This document shows positions 1 through 9,030 of a stretch of 64,000 nt of DNA, piece by piece. Below the pieces are notes generated by a model. The model ran no database searches. It saw nothing but the letters and a program-made list of their open reading frames with translations, and was not told where the DNA came from. How positions within the stretch are numbered: position 1 is the first letter of the stretch; each line of letters begins with the position of its first letter. Location of the stretch: the NCBI GenBank assembly GCA_028279515.1, contig JANQNQ010000008.1, positions 620,001 through 684,000 on the forward strand, written 5' to 3'. Source of the stretch: Flavobacteriaceae bacterium (lineage in GTDB: Bacteria > Bacteroidota > Bacteroidia > Flavobacteriales > Flavobacteriaceae). The translations under genes were made by a program, and so were the position numbers.

Positions 1-1987
1 TGTCTTGAGCCAGCACATTGATCATGGGCACGCTGAGTAGTTGTACCACAGTTTCAGCCTCACCAGGAGGTGTTGGAAAGCTCATATTATGTCCGAGTTC
101 GTGATACATGACAAAGGTGTTTGTATCCTCAACATAGTTTTCATCCAATATTCTCAACGGATTCCAATGTAAATTCGGAGAAACGTTATCTAGGTCATCA
201 CTGTTTGGCATTACCATGGGATATCCTGCGCCAAAAGATTCAAACGGACCTCTTCTATCTACAAGCATGTATTCGGCTCGGGAGGGATCTAAAGGTCTTC
301 CGGCAACTGTTGAGACAGCATCCCACATTTCGCTCCATTTATCCATGATGGCGGTAGGATCTGTACTATCGGTAGCACTTAGAGGCATCGTAAACATCAT
401 TTTATCCGATTCGACATCTACCCATTTCACATGTGCATTGGTGAGATCGGTCTGCCACTGTGCGACATCGATGGGTTGACCGTTTACATATCTGAAGTAT
501 GGCGACTTCACAGCTCCCTCAATCGTGACGTCCTGCCATCCTAGATCAAGATCTGGCGGAATTTCAATATAGATCGCCCCTCCAAAAGGGTTGGCCACTT
601 TGATTTCGGTGGTGGCTATGTCAAACTTCTTTCCAATGCGTGGAAAACGATTGATGCTGGTGATCTTATGGCTTAAATCAATGGTATGTGCGCCGACGAT
701 GGCGCGTATTCCTTGATTCGTCATTGAAGCAGGTACGGTGACCGTGACCGCTTCACCAGGTGCGGCGTAATATCCTGTTGGGCGTATAACACCGTGGACC
801 TCTGCGTGCAATGCATACCCAGGATCTCTCACATGGCTTGCCTTTATGGGAACGGTAGCACTTGCAATACGCGGTGCTGCAGGGTCTACCGATCCAGGAT
901 ATACCTGTGCGGCTTCGAAAGTGGTTCCTGCCATGTTTTCGATGTTGCCTAATACAAACTCTCGGTCAAAAATATCTTGTTGTAGCGCAATGGCGATTCG
1001 GTCAATGGCAGGTAACGTACCAACATTCACTTTAACACCACTAGCAAACAAAGGTTCAAATGCATTCTCATAAGCCGATAGATAATTGTCGATCTCTGTT
1101 TTGGCAACCGTATAGTTTCCTTGGTAATTGATTAAAATATCGGCCAAGTAACCATCGATCTGCGTTTGTGTCAAGGTTTGATTTCCCAGAATATGGTCCG
1201 TCATTTCAACCAAAGCAGCGGTAAGCGTCGGCACTGAACTTGGTTTTTTGGGCGCGTAGATCTTCAAATTATCATAGGTCATCAGCGCTTTGTACCAGTC
1301 TGGAGTAATGTCGATATTTTGAAACACATTGTTCTGCCAAGAAACAAAAGGTCTGTAGGTAGCCATTAATGGTCGCATTATGGCTAAGCTGATATCATCA
1401 GGAAAGAAAGCCGTAGAAAATTGACTGTCATTGATGATCGAGGTCCAGCTATTGTTATCAAAGTCAATGATAAAGTTGATCTTTATCGGTTCACCAAAAC
1501 TGAATTCACCCAGTTTATCATAGCCTATGTTTCCGTTTCCGTCTGCATATTTAAAACGAATTTCAAAGACACCGTCGGGTAGATTAAAGGTTCTTGCTTC
1601 TAGTTGTATTCCGGGAGAGGCCCAACTTTTACTTCGCTTTAAATCAAAAAGTGTTTTGAATCCTCTATAACTGTCAAAGTCATCCACATAGATAAAGTCC
1701 AATTCAATCTCAAAAGAGGAAGCCGAAGTCATGGCCTGCGCCAACGAAACAGGAAGCTTGATTCCTTCTTGGTTAACTGGCTGCGCACCTTGCCCGTTTG
1801 TAGTTGTCACGTACGACAAATTATTATTGGGCTGATCTTGTTGCCTCACCATGTATTGTCCATGGTATCCGCCGATGGCATCATTCAAGGTGCCATCAAA
1901 AGTGTATTCGGCAATCTGGCCCATGGTTGGTTGTATACCTGCGATTACGAGGAGTAGCACAACAGTAAAGAGTAGCTTTGTTTTCAT
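1..1987 (-). CDS. Secreted M60-like (enhancin/ImpA-type) zinc metallopeptidase, 3' end outside window
   Basis: About 662 codons are visible from the ATG at 1987; the C-terminus runs off the left edge. The protein starts with a signal peptide (MKTKLLFTVVLLLVIAG..., cleavage near MGQ). Residues about 25-200 look like a LamG/concanavalin-type beta-sandwich (AEYTFDGTLND near the start). Near the visible end is YHELGHNMSFPTPPGE, which fits the M60 zinc motif HExxH followed by a Glu 8-28 residues later. M60 enzymes are secreted proteases that often act on mucin-like glycoproteins; the substrate here is unknown. The gene is divergent from the SBBP protein at 2234. There is no Shine-Dalgarno; an A/C-rich leader (CCCCAAAACCTC) precedes the ATG. 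The family call is inferred from the motif and general layout only. Confidence 0.72.
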   Translation of the reverse strand, partial: MKTKLLFTVVLLLVIAGIQPTMGQIAEYTFDGTLNDAIGGYHGQYMVRQQDQPNNNLSYVTTTNGQGAQPVNQEGIKLPVSLAQAMTSASSFEIELDFIYVDDFDSYRGFKTLFDLKRSKSWASPGIQLEARTFNLPDGVFEIRFKYADGNGNIGYDKLGEFSFGEPIKINFIIDFDNNSWTSIINDSQFSTAFFPDDISLAIMRPLMATYRPFVSWQNNVFQNIDITPDWYKALMTYDNLKIYAPKKPSSVPTLTAALVEMTDHILGNQTLTQTQIDGYLADILINYQGNYTVAKTEIDNYLSAYENAFEPLFASGVKVNVGTLPAIDRIAIALQQDIFDREFVLGNIENMAGTTFEAAQVYPGSVDPAAPRIASATVPIKASHVRDPGYALHAEVHGVIRPTGYYAAPGEAVTVTVPASMTNQGIRAIVGAHTIDLSHKITSINRFPRIGKKFDIATTEIKVANPFGGAIYIEIPPDLDLGWQDVTIEGAVKSPYFRYVNGQPIDVAQWQTDLTNAHVKWVDVESDKMMFTMPLSATDSTDPTAIMDKWSEMWDAVSTVAGRPLDPSRAEYMLVDRRGPFESFGAGYPMVMPNSDDLDNVSPNLHWNPLRILDENYVEDTNTFVMYHELGHNMSFPTPPGEAETVVQLLSVPMINVLAQD

Positions 1988-2233
1988 AGTAGTGAGGTTT
2001 TGGGGAAGGCTTCGAACTGAAACTTCGATGCGATATTAAAAAAAATAGGAGGGAAGCCCTCGAAATAGAGGATTACAAAAACATAACACGGTAAAAAAGC
2101 CATGATATCCGCGCTTAAAAAAATGAGAGAAGCGACCATTAAGAATGAGGGTAATTAATATGCTTGTCGTTAAGTTTTTGTCACTTTTTGGCGGACTTCT
2201 TTGTTGATATATTCGCTTCTAATCCCAAGCCAT
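1988..2233. other. Divergent intergenic region
   Basis: This AT-rich region of 246 bp separates two divergent genes for exported proteins and must hold both promoters. I see no strong hairpin or repeat in it, and no unambiguous TTTG/TAnnTTTG promoter pair. Confidence 0.4.
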
Positions 2234-4126
2234 ATGAAATCGCCCTACATTTTATTGTCATTTCTTTTTTTATCAATTCTGCATTCAAGATCACAAGACC
2301 CTACTCTGGATTGGGCCGCCCACTTCGGAGGCGCCCAGACACAAGGCGTGCGAAACCTTGCCATAGATACGTCTAATAATATCTATATCGTTGGAAACTT
2401 TAATGGTACGACCACCTTCGGAACTTCAACCATGAGCTCCAGCGGTTTAAGTGACATCTATGTTGCTAAATATGATAACGGCGGAAGCTTTCAATGGGTA
2501 AAACAAATTGGAGGAACCACTGATGATTCAGGGACATCTATTGTTGTAGATAGCGCAGGAAATCTAATCATTACAGGCACCTTTACTGGAACCGTTGACT
2601 TTGATCCAGGAACCAATAGTACGACCATGAATGCTTCAACCGGAGGCAATATGTTTGTCCTCAAGCTTTCTGGAGACGGCAATTTTATCTGGGCAAAACA
2701 GATGGGCGGCACTTCCAATGCCGAGATTCTTGCTGTTACGATCGATGGTTCTGATAACGTATATACTACAGGTTATTTTTGGAATACAGCCGATTTTGAT
2801 CCTGGCGCTTCCCAGTTTCTAATGAGTTCTGCTGTGTCTAATGATGTGTTTATCTCAAAGCTGGATAGTGACGGAAACTTTGCTTGGGCTCGGCAGTTTG
2901 CTGGTTTTAATGAAGGTTATGGAAACGGAATCGCCATAGATTCCAGCGGAAACGTCTTGGTCTCAGGCTTCTTTTCGGGCGATACCGACTTTGATCCCGG
3001 TACCGGAGTGTATACTATGACCTCTACCGGAAGTACGGCCACCTTTGACGCATTCATTGCAAAGCTAAATGCCAGTACCGATCTGGTTTGGGCCAAAAAG
3101 ATGGGAGGTTCTGATTATGATTATGCACGTTCGCTAGTCTTAGATAGCCAAGGAAACATTTTTACAACTGTCGATTTCTACGATACCATGCAGGTCACTA
3201 CAGTTAATGGAACCGAAACTTTCAATTCGGCGGGCGCGTATGATATTCTCGTCATTAAGTTGGCATCCAACGGAGACATCATGTGGACTCATCAAATAGG
3301 CGGGAACCAAGACGAGGTCAGCGCTTCACTCAGCGTTGATAGCAATAATAACCTTTTTTTGGTCGGAAGATTTTGGGGAACGACAAATTTAGATTTATCT
3401 AATACGGTTAATCTGACATCGCAAGGGAGTTCAGATATTTTCATGTCGAAGTTTGAAGCTTCCGGAAATCTGGAGTGGGCAAAGCGTTTTGGTGGAAGCG
3501 GTGCAGATGCACCGAGTGCCATGACCTTGGACGCAGCAGGAGATATTCTTTCAGTCGGAGGCTTTCAAGGAACGGTTGATTTTGGTGTCGACACCCATGT
3601 TTTTGAGTTGACTTCCTCAGGAAGCACTCCCGACGTTTACATTCAGAAACTCACTTCTTGTACGGTCGATGCTTCAGTCACTACCATTGATAATACTTTA
3701 ACGGCCAATAGTGGCATAGGAAACTATCAATGGGTCGACTGTGATTCCAACAGTGATATTATGGGCGAGACCAACCAAAGCTTTACACCAACGACCAGCG
3801 GAAACTATGCCGTGCGAATCACCTACAACAATTGTGTGGAAGTTTCGGCATGCAACACAGTAAACATCTTAGGAATTGATGATGTTAAGGCATTGCAAAA
3901 GGTTTCTGTATATCCAAATCCTGTTAAAAACACACTTTATATAGATCTTGGCGGTTTGCATGAAGTAGATGTCAAAATATTCGATGTACTAGGTCAGGTT
4001 GTCTTTGAATCTTCACTTTTGAATGAGGGGACTCATGAAATTAGAGGCTTATCGAGCGCCGGAGTCTATTTTGTGAAATTGACTTCAAACGGCAGTCACC
4101 GCACCTTTAAAGTGCTGAAAAGGTAA
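2234..4126 (+). CDS. SBBP beta-propeller repeat protein with T9SS C-terminal sorting tail
   Basis: This exported protein has 630 aa. The start was taken at the ATG at 2234 because it opens a clean signal peptide (MKSPYILLSFLFLSIL...); an in-frame start at 2201 would put a non-signal stretch in front. Residues about 30-480 hold roughly seven repeats of about 60 aa with the pattern DFDPG...(D/N)xFxxKLxxxGxxxWAKxxGG, as in SBBP beta-propellers. A short Cys-containing beta region follows. The last 75 residues are a typical type A T9SS tail (VYPNPVKNTLYI ... VKIFDVLGQVVF ... GVYFVKLTSNG ... FKVLKR). The protein should be secreted through the outer membrane and held at the surface or released. Ligand and function are unknown. 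No obvious terminator follows. Confidence 0.85.
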   Translation: MKSPYILLSFLFLSILHSRSQDPTLDWAAHFGGAQTQGVRNLAIDTSNNIYIVGNFNGTTTFGTSTMSSSGLSDIYVAKYDNGGSFQWVKQIGGTTDDSGTSIVVDSAGNLIITGTFTGTVDFDPGTNSTTMNASTGGNMFVLKLSGDGNFIWAKQMGGTSNAEILAVTIDGSDNVYTTGYFWNTADFDPGASQFLMSSAVSNDVFISKLDSDGNFAWARQFAGFNEGYGNGIAIDSSGNVLVSGFFSGDTDFDPGTGVYTMTSTGSTATFDAFIAKLNASTDLVWAKKMGGSDYDYARSLVLDSQGNIFTTVDFYDTMQVTTVNGTETFNSAGAYDILVIKLASNGDIMWTHQIGGNQDEVSASLSVDSNNNLFLVGRFWGTTNLDLSNTVNLTSQGSSDIFMSKFEASGNLEWAKRFGGSGADAPSAMTLDAAGDILSVGGFQGTVDFGVDTHVFELTSSGSTPDVYIQKLTSCTVDASVTTIDNTLTANSGIGNYQWVDCDSNSDIMGETNQSFTPTTSGNYAVRITYNNCVEVSACNTVNILGIDDVKALQKVSVYPNPVKNTLYIDLGGLHEVDVKIFDVLGQVVFESSLLNEGTHEIRGLSSAGVYFVKLTSNGSHRTFKVLKR

Positions 4127-4203
4127 TATACCTCGCTTTTTGATTCTTTCTTTAGTATTTCTCTCCTTTTTTGACAAACATGGTGCATATTTTTCTCAAA
4201 CCG

Positions 4204-4215
4204 TGACAAAAGTCA
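4204..4215. promoter_or_regulatory. Perfect palindrome TGACAAAAGTCA, candidate Crp/FNR-family operator
   Basis: A perfect 4-4-4 inverted repeat lies about 59 bp upstream of the porin ATG at 4274. Its spacing resembles sites bound by Crp/FNR-type dimers. Assignment to a particular regulator is inference. Confidence 0.4.
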
Positions 4216-4273
4216 TGTTCTAGGGATGTTTATATGACAACCTTTGTATGTACGAATTTTATACTTCATCATT

Positions 4274-5536
4274 ATGAGAATACTAAGAAATCTTACACTC
4301 GCAATCTTTACGTTTTTAGTGAGCAACACCTATGCTCAATTAGAGGTAGATGCCGAGGTGCGTCCGCGTTTTGAATATCGACATGGCTTCGGAACCCTGT
4401 TTCCTGACGATGCAGACCCCGCTGCCTTTGTGTCTCAAAGAACCCGATTAAAAGCGGGGTACACGATGGAAAAACTTAAATTTTATCTCAACTTTCAGGA
4501 TGTTCGTGTTTGGGGAGATGTTCCGCAACTTAACAGGTCTGACAATAGTGGATTTACTGTTCATGAGGCATGGGCACAATTATACTTAGATGAGAATTGG
4601 GCCATTAAAGTAGGACGTCAAGAGGTCATCTACGATGACCATCGGATCTTTGGTAATGTCGAGTGGGCACAACAAGCACGAAGCCATGACATGGCCTTGC
4701 TAAAATATGCTAAGAATGGCTTTTTGATGAATATCGGTGCAGCCTTCAATCAAGACGGAGAGTCACTAACAGGCACTGTGCTTACGACACCTAATACATA
4801 TAAAAGCCTTCAGTTGGTTTGGTTGCACAAGGATTGGACGGACTTCTCAGGGAGCTTCTTGTTTCTCAACAACGGACTCCAATTTATTGATGCCGCGAAT
4901 GCAGATAACAATGAGACGCGATACAGTCAGACCGCTGGGACACATCTTAAATATCGAAAAGGAAAACTCTCATTGACGTCCAATCTCTATTATCAGTTTG
5001 GAAAGGATGTGAACGACAATGACCTAAGCGCTTACTTGTTAAGTTTGGATGCCAATTATAAGGTAAGCGAGAAGACGCAATTGGGGCTTGGGGGAGAGCT
5101 GATCAGTGGCAATGATAATGGTGCTCCTTCAGGAGGGGATAACAACGCGTTTTCACCTTTCTACGGAACGAACCACAAGTTCAACGGGCTCATGGACTAT
5201 TTCTTCGTTGGAAATCACGCCAATAACATCGGACTCGTTGATGTTTATGTCAAAGCAAACTTTAAACTGAACCCCAAGTCCAATCTCAACATGGCCTTTC
5301 ACAATTTCTCATCAGCCGCAGATTTTAGTGAAAAACAGCTAGGTAATGAGCTAGATATGGTCTACACCTATAAAGTTCAAAAGTTTGTAACGGTCAAAGC
5401 AGGATATTCTCATTTATTTCCTTCGGAAGGAATGGAGATCCTAAAAGGAAACACCGATGGCAATACCAACAATTGGGGTTGGGTGATGCTGGTCGTAAAA
5501 CCGAGATTGTTTACAACGGAAAAAACACAAGAATAG
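4274..5536 (+). CDS. Alginate-export-family outer-membrane beta-barrel porin
   Basis: This protein has 420 aa from the ATG at 4274, which begins a signal peptide (MRILRNLTLAIFTFLVSNTYAQ). An in-frame start at 4244 would only add ten residues before it. The rest alternates short amphipathic strands with Asp/Asn-rich turns, as in an outer-membrane barrel. The segment VGRQEVIYDDHRIFGNVEWAQQ... matches the typical GRQE...G...W.Q.R block of alginate-export (AlgE-like) porins. In Bacteroidota such porins occur in several transport contexts, so alginate itself is not implied. The gene stands alone, with its own promoter region (palindrome at 4204) and a strong terminator shared with the convergent gene at 5605. 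Confidence 0.75.
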   Translation: MRILRNLTLAIFTFLVSNTYAQLEVDAEVRPRFEYRHGFGTLFPDDADPAAFVSQRTRLKAGYTMEKLKFYLNFQDVRVWGDVPQLNRSDNSGFTVHEAWAQLYLDENWAIKVGRQEVIYDDHRIFGNVEWAQQARSHDMALLKYAKNGFLMNIGAAFNQDGESLTGTVLTTPNTYKSLQLVWLHKDWTDFSGSFLFLNNGLQFIDAANADNNETRYSQTAGTHLKYRKGKLSLTSNLYYQFGKDVNDNDLSAYLLSLDANYKVSEKTQLGLGGELISGNDNGAPSGGDNNAFSPFYGTNHKFNGLMDYFFVGNHANNIGLVDVYVKANFKLNPKSNLNMAFHNFSSAADFSEKQLGNELDMVYTYKVQKFVTVKAGYSHLFPSEGMEILKGNTDGNTNNWGWVMLVVKPRLFTTEKTQE

Positions 5537-5564
5537 GCAATTGATGCATATAATTGACCTTTCT

Positions 5565-5603
5565 AAAAGGAGTGTCTTACTCACAAAAGGCGCTCCTTTT
5601 TTT
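5565..5603. terminator. Rho-independent terminator, probably bidirectional
   Basis: The hairpin AAAAGGAGTG / CGCTCCTTTT (10 bp with one G-T pair) is followed by a T run on the plus strand and preceded by an A run. It sits between the convergent stop codons of the porin (5536) and the dehydratase (5605), so it can end both transcripts. Confidence 0.8.
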
Positions 5604-5604
5604 G

Positions 5605-6606
5605 TCAGAAGTACTGTGTTACGAATGCTCGTTGCTCTTCAACGATATGTGATAGTTTTTTGGGGTCAACATTGTTTCCAGAGCAAATCGCAACAATATT
5701 TTGTCCAAGCGATTTAATCCTTTCGTCCAATAAAATTCCTAGGGTCACAGCCCCACCACCTTCTAAGACTTGACTTTCTTTGAGATAGGCATACGCCATA
5801 GATTGTGCGACCTGCTCTTCTGACACCAATAGAATATCATCGACGTAGCGTCGGCACATTTCAAAGGTATATTGGTTGTCTTCAGAAATGGGGCCTGGCA
5901 AGGCGTCAGCCAAACTTTCAAATTCTTCTACCTGAACGATCTTTCCTGCTCGAATACTTTTGTAAATGGCAGGTTCCCTTTCAAGGCTGACTCCGATCAA
6001 TCGAACCTTAGGGCTCAAAGCTTTGACGGCAAAAGCAACTCCGCTCATCAAACCGCCACCACTTAGTGGAACCAGAATAGTATCGACGGCTGGTTGTTGC
6101 TCAATGATCTCAAGACCAATGGTGGCCTGACCCGCAATGATGTCTGGGTCATCAAATGCCGAAATGTATCGAAGCCCTTGCGCGGTTTGCATTTGCAAAG
6201 CGACCTCGGTAGCTTCCCCTTGGTCCTTTCCAGCAATTACAACCGTGGCACCCAAGTCTTTCATGGCATCTATTTTTACCTTCGGAACGAGTTCAGAGAT
6301 GCAGATAACGGCCTTTATGCCCATTTGTTTGGCTACGTAGGCCACTGCTTTTCCATGATTGCCAGTAGACATGGTGACCACACCTTGTTTCTTTTCGGCT
6401 TCCGAAAGGCTTAAGATGGCATTGGCCGCTCCTCTTAGTTTGAAGGCGCCTGTTGGCTGAAAATTCTCAAGCTTCAACGCGATGTTCTTATTCCATTTTT
6501 TGGATAGGGTTTCAGATCGCAGCAATGGCGTCTTACTGATGACCGTGGCGATAAGATCTCTTGCTTCGAAAACCCGTTGTAGTGATATGTCCTTGAAATT
6601 TTCCAC
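5605..6606 (-). CDS. EutB-like PLP-dependent threonine/serine (hydroxy-amino-acid) dehydratase
   Basis: This is a 333-aa fold-type-II PLP enzyme. The PLP lysine lies in PTGAFKLRGAANA (residues about 51-63), the substrate loop is STGNHGKA, and the phosphate-binding loop is PLSGGGLMSG. The overall wording (KLENFQPTGAFKLRG, FDDPDIIAGQATIGLE, VPLSGGGLMSGVA) is closer to EutB-type dehydratases of ectoine/hydroxyectoine gene sets and to beta-hydroxyaspartate dehydratases than to long biosynthetic IlvA, which has an extra regulatory domain missing here. It is the last gene of the operon 9978 to 5605, 10 bp after the kinase. The likely reaction is alpha,beta-elimination of water from a 3-hydroxy amino acid; the true substrate is unknown. 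Confidence 0.8.
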   Translation of the reverse strand: MENFKDISLQRVFEARDLIATVISKTPLLRSETLSKKWNKNIALKLENFQPTGAFKLRGAANAILSLSEAEKKQGVVTMSTGNHGKAVAYVAKQMGIKAVICISELVPKVKIDAMKDLGATVVIAGKDQGEATEVALQMQTAQGLRYISAFDDPDIIAGQATIGLEIIEQQPAVDTILVPLSGGGLMSGVAFAVKALSPKVRLIGVSLEREPAIYKSIRAGKIVQVEEFESLADALPGPISEDNQYTFEMCRRYVDDILLVSEEQVAQSMAYAYLKESQVLEGGGAVTLGILLDERIKSLGQNIVAICSGNNVDPKKLSHIVEEQRAFVTQYF

Positions 6607-6616
6607 CTAAAAACAA

Positions 6617-7561
6617 CTATGGATTTATGATCTTGTTAAAGAGATTAGCGGGTAAATTCTTGGTATAATTAGCAACAGATTGCAGTTCTTTATAATGATT
6701 TTTTAAAGAAGCGATCGGGTTGGTGTAGTTGAAATTTTTGTGCCTCCAAAAACTCATAGCCGCAGCAGCATATACGGTAAAGGCTTGCAATGCTTCCTTT
6801 TCTATAGAAGTAAGCTGTACTTCTTTTTGATACCCCTTCATAAAGCTATGGGCGCAATCCAAGTTAAGAGCATCGGCTTCACGGCAAAGACCCACGAAGG
6901 TCATGCCCAGATCAAAGATTCTATAATAATAGGCCGCTTCTTCAAAATCCATGATCACCGCCTTATCTTTCGAATCACTGATGATTACATTGCTGGCAAA
7001 CAGATCACTATGGATCAACGTTTTAGGGGGGTCTAATTTTAAATATGGTTGTAAATAGTCACTGATTTCTTTTAACCAAGAATGGAAGGGGCTATCGGGA
7101 TCATATTGCTTTACCTCTTCAAAGTGTTCTTTACCGTAGCCCAATGAAGTCGGAAGGTATTTTGGAGCACGAATCTTATGCAACTTGCCTAGTTGGATCC
7201 CTATTAGGGTTAGCAAATGATCAGGTAGTGGGTCCATGATCTTTCCATCAATAAAAGTTTTCAACAAAACAGGTTTCCCGTTGAACAAGGTCACTGGATT
7301 GTTTTCGAGATTAGGAAGCACCTTTGATGTATAGAAATTGTGGCGATCTAAATACGTGAGTAGTTTAGAGAGTTCAGTGGTTTCGGTAAGGGTCTTTTGC
7401 TCACAAAGAGTCAATACGTAGTGAACCTCCTTCACGGTAATTTGATAATTGGTGTTTTCCCAACCGCCGCTCAATACTTTAAAGGCGCTCACCTCACCAA
7501 GATCGTAGTGCGAAATGATGTCGTTTATGTCGTTGATATGTAGAGAAGTGTATTCGGCCAT
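6617..7561 (-). CDS. Homoserine-kinase-type (ThrB2/APH fold) phosphotransferase
   Basis: This is a 314-aa protein-kinase-like small-molecule kinase. The catalytic loop is IHSDLFASNVI (about residues 182-192), and the metal-binding Asp lies in KAVIMDFEEA about 20 residues later. This is the layout of aminoglycoside/choline/homoserine (type II) kinases. Its ATG directly follows the threonine synthase stop codon (TAGATG), so translation is probably coupled. That position suggests it makes O-phosphohomoserine for the upstream threonine synthase, replacing the GHMP-type ThrB usual in Bacteroidota. The substrate is inferred from context. Confidence 0.75.
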   Translation of the reverse strand: MAEYTSLHINDINDIISHYDLGEVSAFKVLSGGWENTNYQITVKEVHYVLTLCEQKTLTETTELSKLLTYLDRHNFYTSKVLPNLENNPVTLFNGKPVLLKTFIDGKIMDPLPDHLLTLIGIQLGKLHKIRAPKYLPTSLGYGKEHFEEVKQYDPDSPFHSWLKEISDYLQPYLKLDPPKTLIHSDLFASNVIISDSKDKAVIMDFEEAAYYYRIFDLGMTFVGLCREADALNLDCAHSFMKGYQKEVQLTSIEKEALQAFTVYAAAAMSFWRHKNFNYTNPIASLKNHYKELQSVANYTKNLPANLFNKIINP

Positions 7562-9019
7562 CTATGGTTGTTTTTTGCGTATTTGGTCCCAATGTGTTTC
7601 CATGGTCTGGTACAGGGCTTCTTTTGCATCAACATGCTCAAAATGGTACATTTTTTCTTGTGCTTTTTTGGCCTTTTCAATTGACGTATGTGTTGCTTGC
7701 TCTGGTAGGTTGTGTTTCTTAAGAACTGCCTTGACGATATCAGGAAACTTAGCTGGATGTGCCGTGGCCAAACAGATCATTTTCCCATCGCCCAATTCAC
7801 TTCGGAAGGTTTCTAATGCGGAAACAGCCACTGCTGCATGGGGATCCAGCAAATAGCCTTCGGCTTCATAGATTTGACGAATCGTTTTATAAGTTTCTTC
7901 ATCTGAAGCACTATGCGACCGAAACCCTTCAGCATAGTTTTTAAAGGTCTGGTCATCAAATCGAGTGTTTCCTGTTTGCTCAAATTCATCCCAATGCTTT
8001 TTGATGAGTTCGGGCTTTCTTCCGCAGGCAAAATAAAGATACCTCCAAAAGTTGATTGGGATCAAAATGTCGATTGCAGAAGAGGCGGTAGCATGGATGG
8101 CTTCCTTTGAGAAAAACCCTTTCGAAAAGATACGATGCAAGCAGGCATTTTTGTTATTAGCCGCAATCAGAGTTGTTATAGGCAAGCCCATCTCTCGTGC
8201 CAGGGCACCTGCGCAGAGATTGCCAAACCCACCAGACGGAACCGCCATGTGAACGCGCTCACCAATGGTGTCGGTCATTTGAAAATAGCCATAGAAATAA
8301 TGCACGGTCTGCATCATTATCCTGCCCCAATTGATCGAGTTGACACTGGACAGCTTTAGCTTTTCTTTGAAACGCGCATCGGCATAATACGAACTGATGA
8401 TTACATCTAGGTCATCACCTCCATCAGGACAATTGGATACGCCAACAGGATGAATGTTCGAATGTGGCAAGGTGGTCATTTGCCGTTCTTGTTCTTCGGT
8501 GATCAATCCTTTTGGGTACAGCACCCAAGCGTCCAGATTTGATTTTCCAGCTGTGAAATAAGCTGTCGCCGGACCCGTGTCTCCGGTCGTGGCCACCATC
8601 AAGGTGAGGCGTTCATTTTTTCGTTGCAAGAAGAAATTGACCAGATTCACCAAAAAGGCCAGTCCGACATCTTTAAAAGATAGGGTAGGACCGTAAAACA
8701 GCTCCATGACATAGGTGTCTTTTTTAGAAGACAATCGATGTAACGGGATCACCTCTTCCTTTTCAAAGGGGGCATAGGCATCCTGAAGCAATTGTTTTAG
8801 CTCGGTTTCAGAAATGATCGATCGGTCGATAAAGAGCGACAATATTTCAAAGGCCAATTCTACAAATGAAAGGTCTTTCCAAGCGGCTAATTGTTCTTTA
8901 GAAACCTTAGGCATTTGGGACGGAACATAGAGTCCGCCATCAGGTGCATAGCCATCCAAAATGGCAGTTTCAAAATCTACGGGAGGACTTCCTCCTTTGT
9001 TACTAACGTATTGCAGCAT
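7562..9019 (-). CDS. thrC: Threonine synthase
   Basis: This is a 485-aa PLP enzyme converting O-phospho-L-homoserine to L-threonine. The N-terminus (MLQYVSNKGGSPPVDFETAI) has the usual start of class I threonine synthases, the PLP lysine is in PTLSFKDVGLAFL (about residue 110), and VATTGDTGPATA is the phosphate-binding segment. The length is normal for the E. coli/yeast-like type. It lies 11 bp downstream of the EutC-like gene and abuts the kinase, in a four-gene operon. It may be a second copy beside a standard thrABC locus; that cannot be seen here. Confidence 0.93.
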   Translation of the reverse strand: MLQYVSNKGGSPPVDFETAILDGYAPDGGLYVPSQMPKVSKEQLAAWKDLSFVELAFEILSLFIDRSIISETELKQLLQDAYAPFEKEEVIPLHRLSSKKDTYVMELFYGPTLSFKDVGLAFLVNLVNFFLQRKNERLTLMVATTGDTGPATAYFTAGKSNLDAWVLYPKGLITEEQERQMTTLPHSNIHPVGVSNCPDGGDDLDVIISSYYADARFKEKLKLSSVNSINWGRIMMQTVHYFYGYFQMTDTIGERVHMAVPSGGFGNLCAGALAREMGLPITTLIAANNKNACLHRIFSKGFFSKEAIHATASSAIDILIPINFWRYLYFACGRKPELIKKHWDEFEQTGNTRFDDQTFKNYAEGFRSHSASDEETYKTIRQIYEAEGYLLDPHAAVAVSALETFRSELGDGKMICLATAHPAKFPDIVKAVLKKHNLPEQATHTSIEKAKKAQEKMYHFEHVDAKEALYQTMETHWDQIRKKQP

Positions 9020-9030
9020 TTTCTAAGGGT

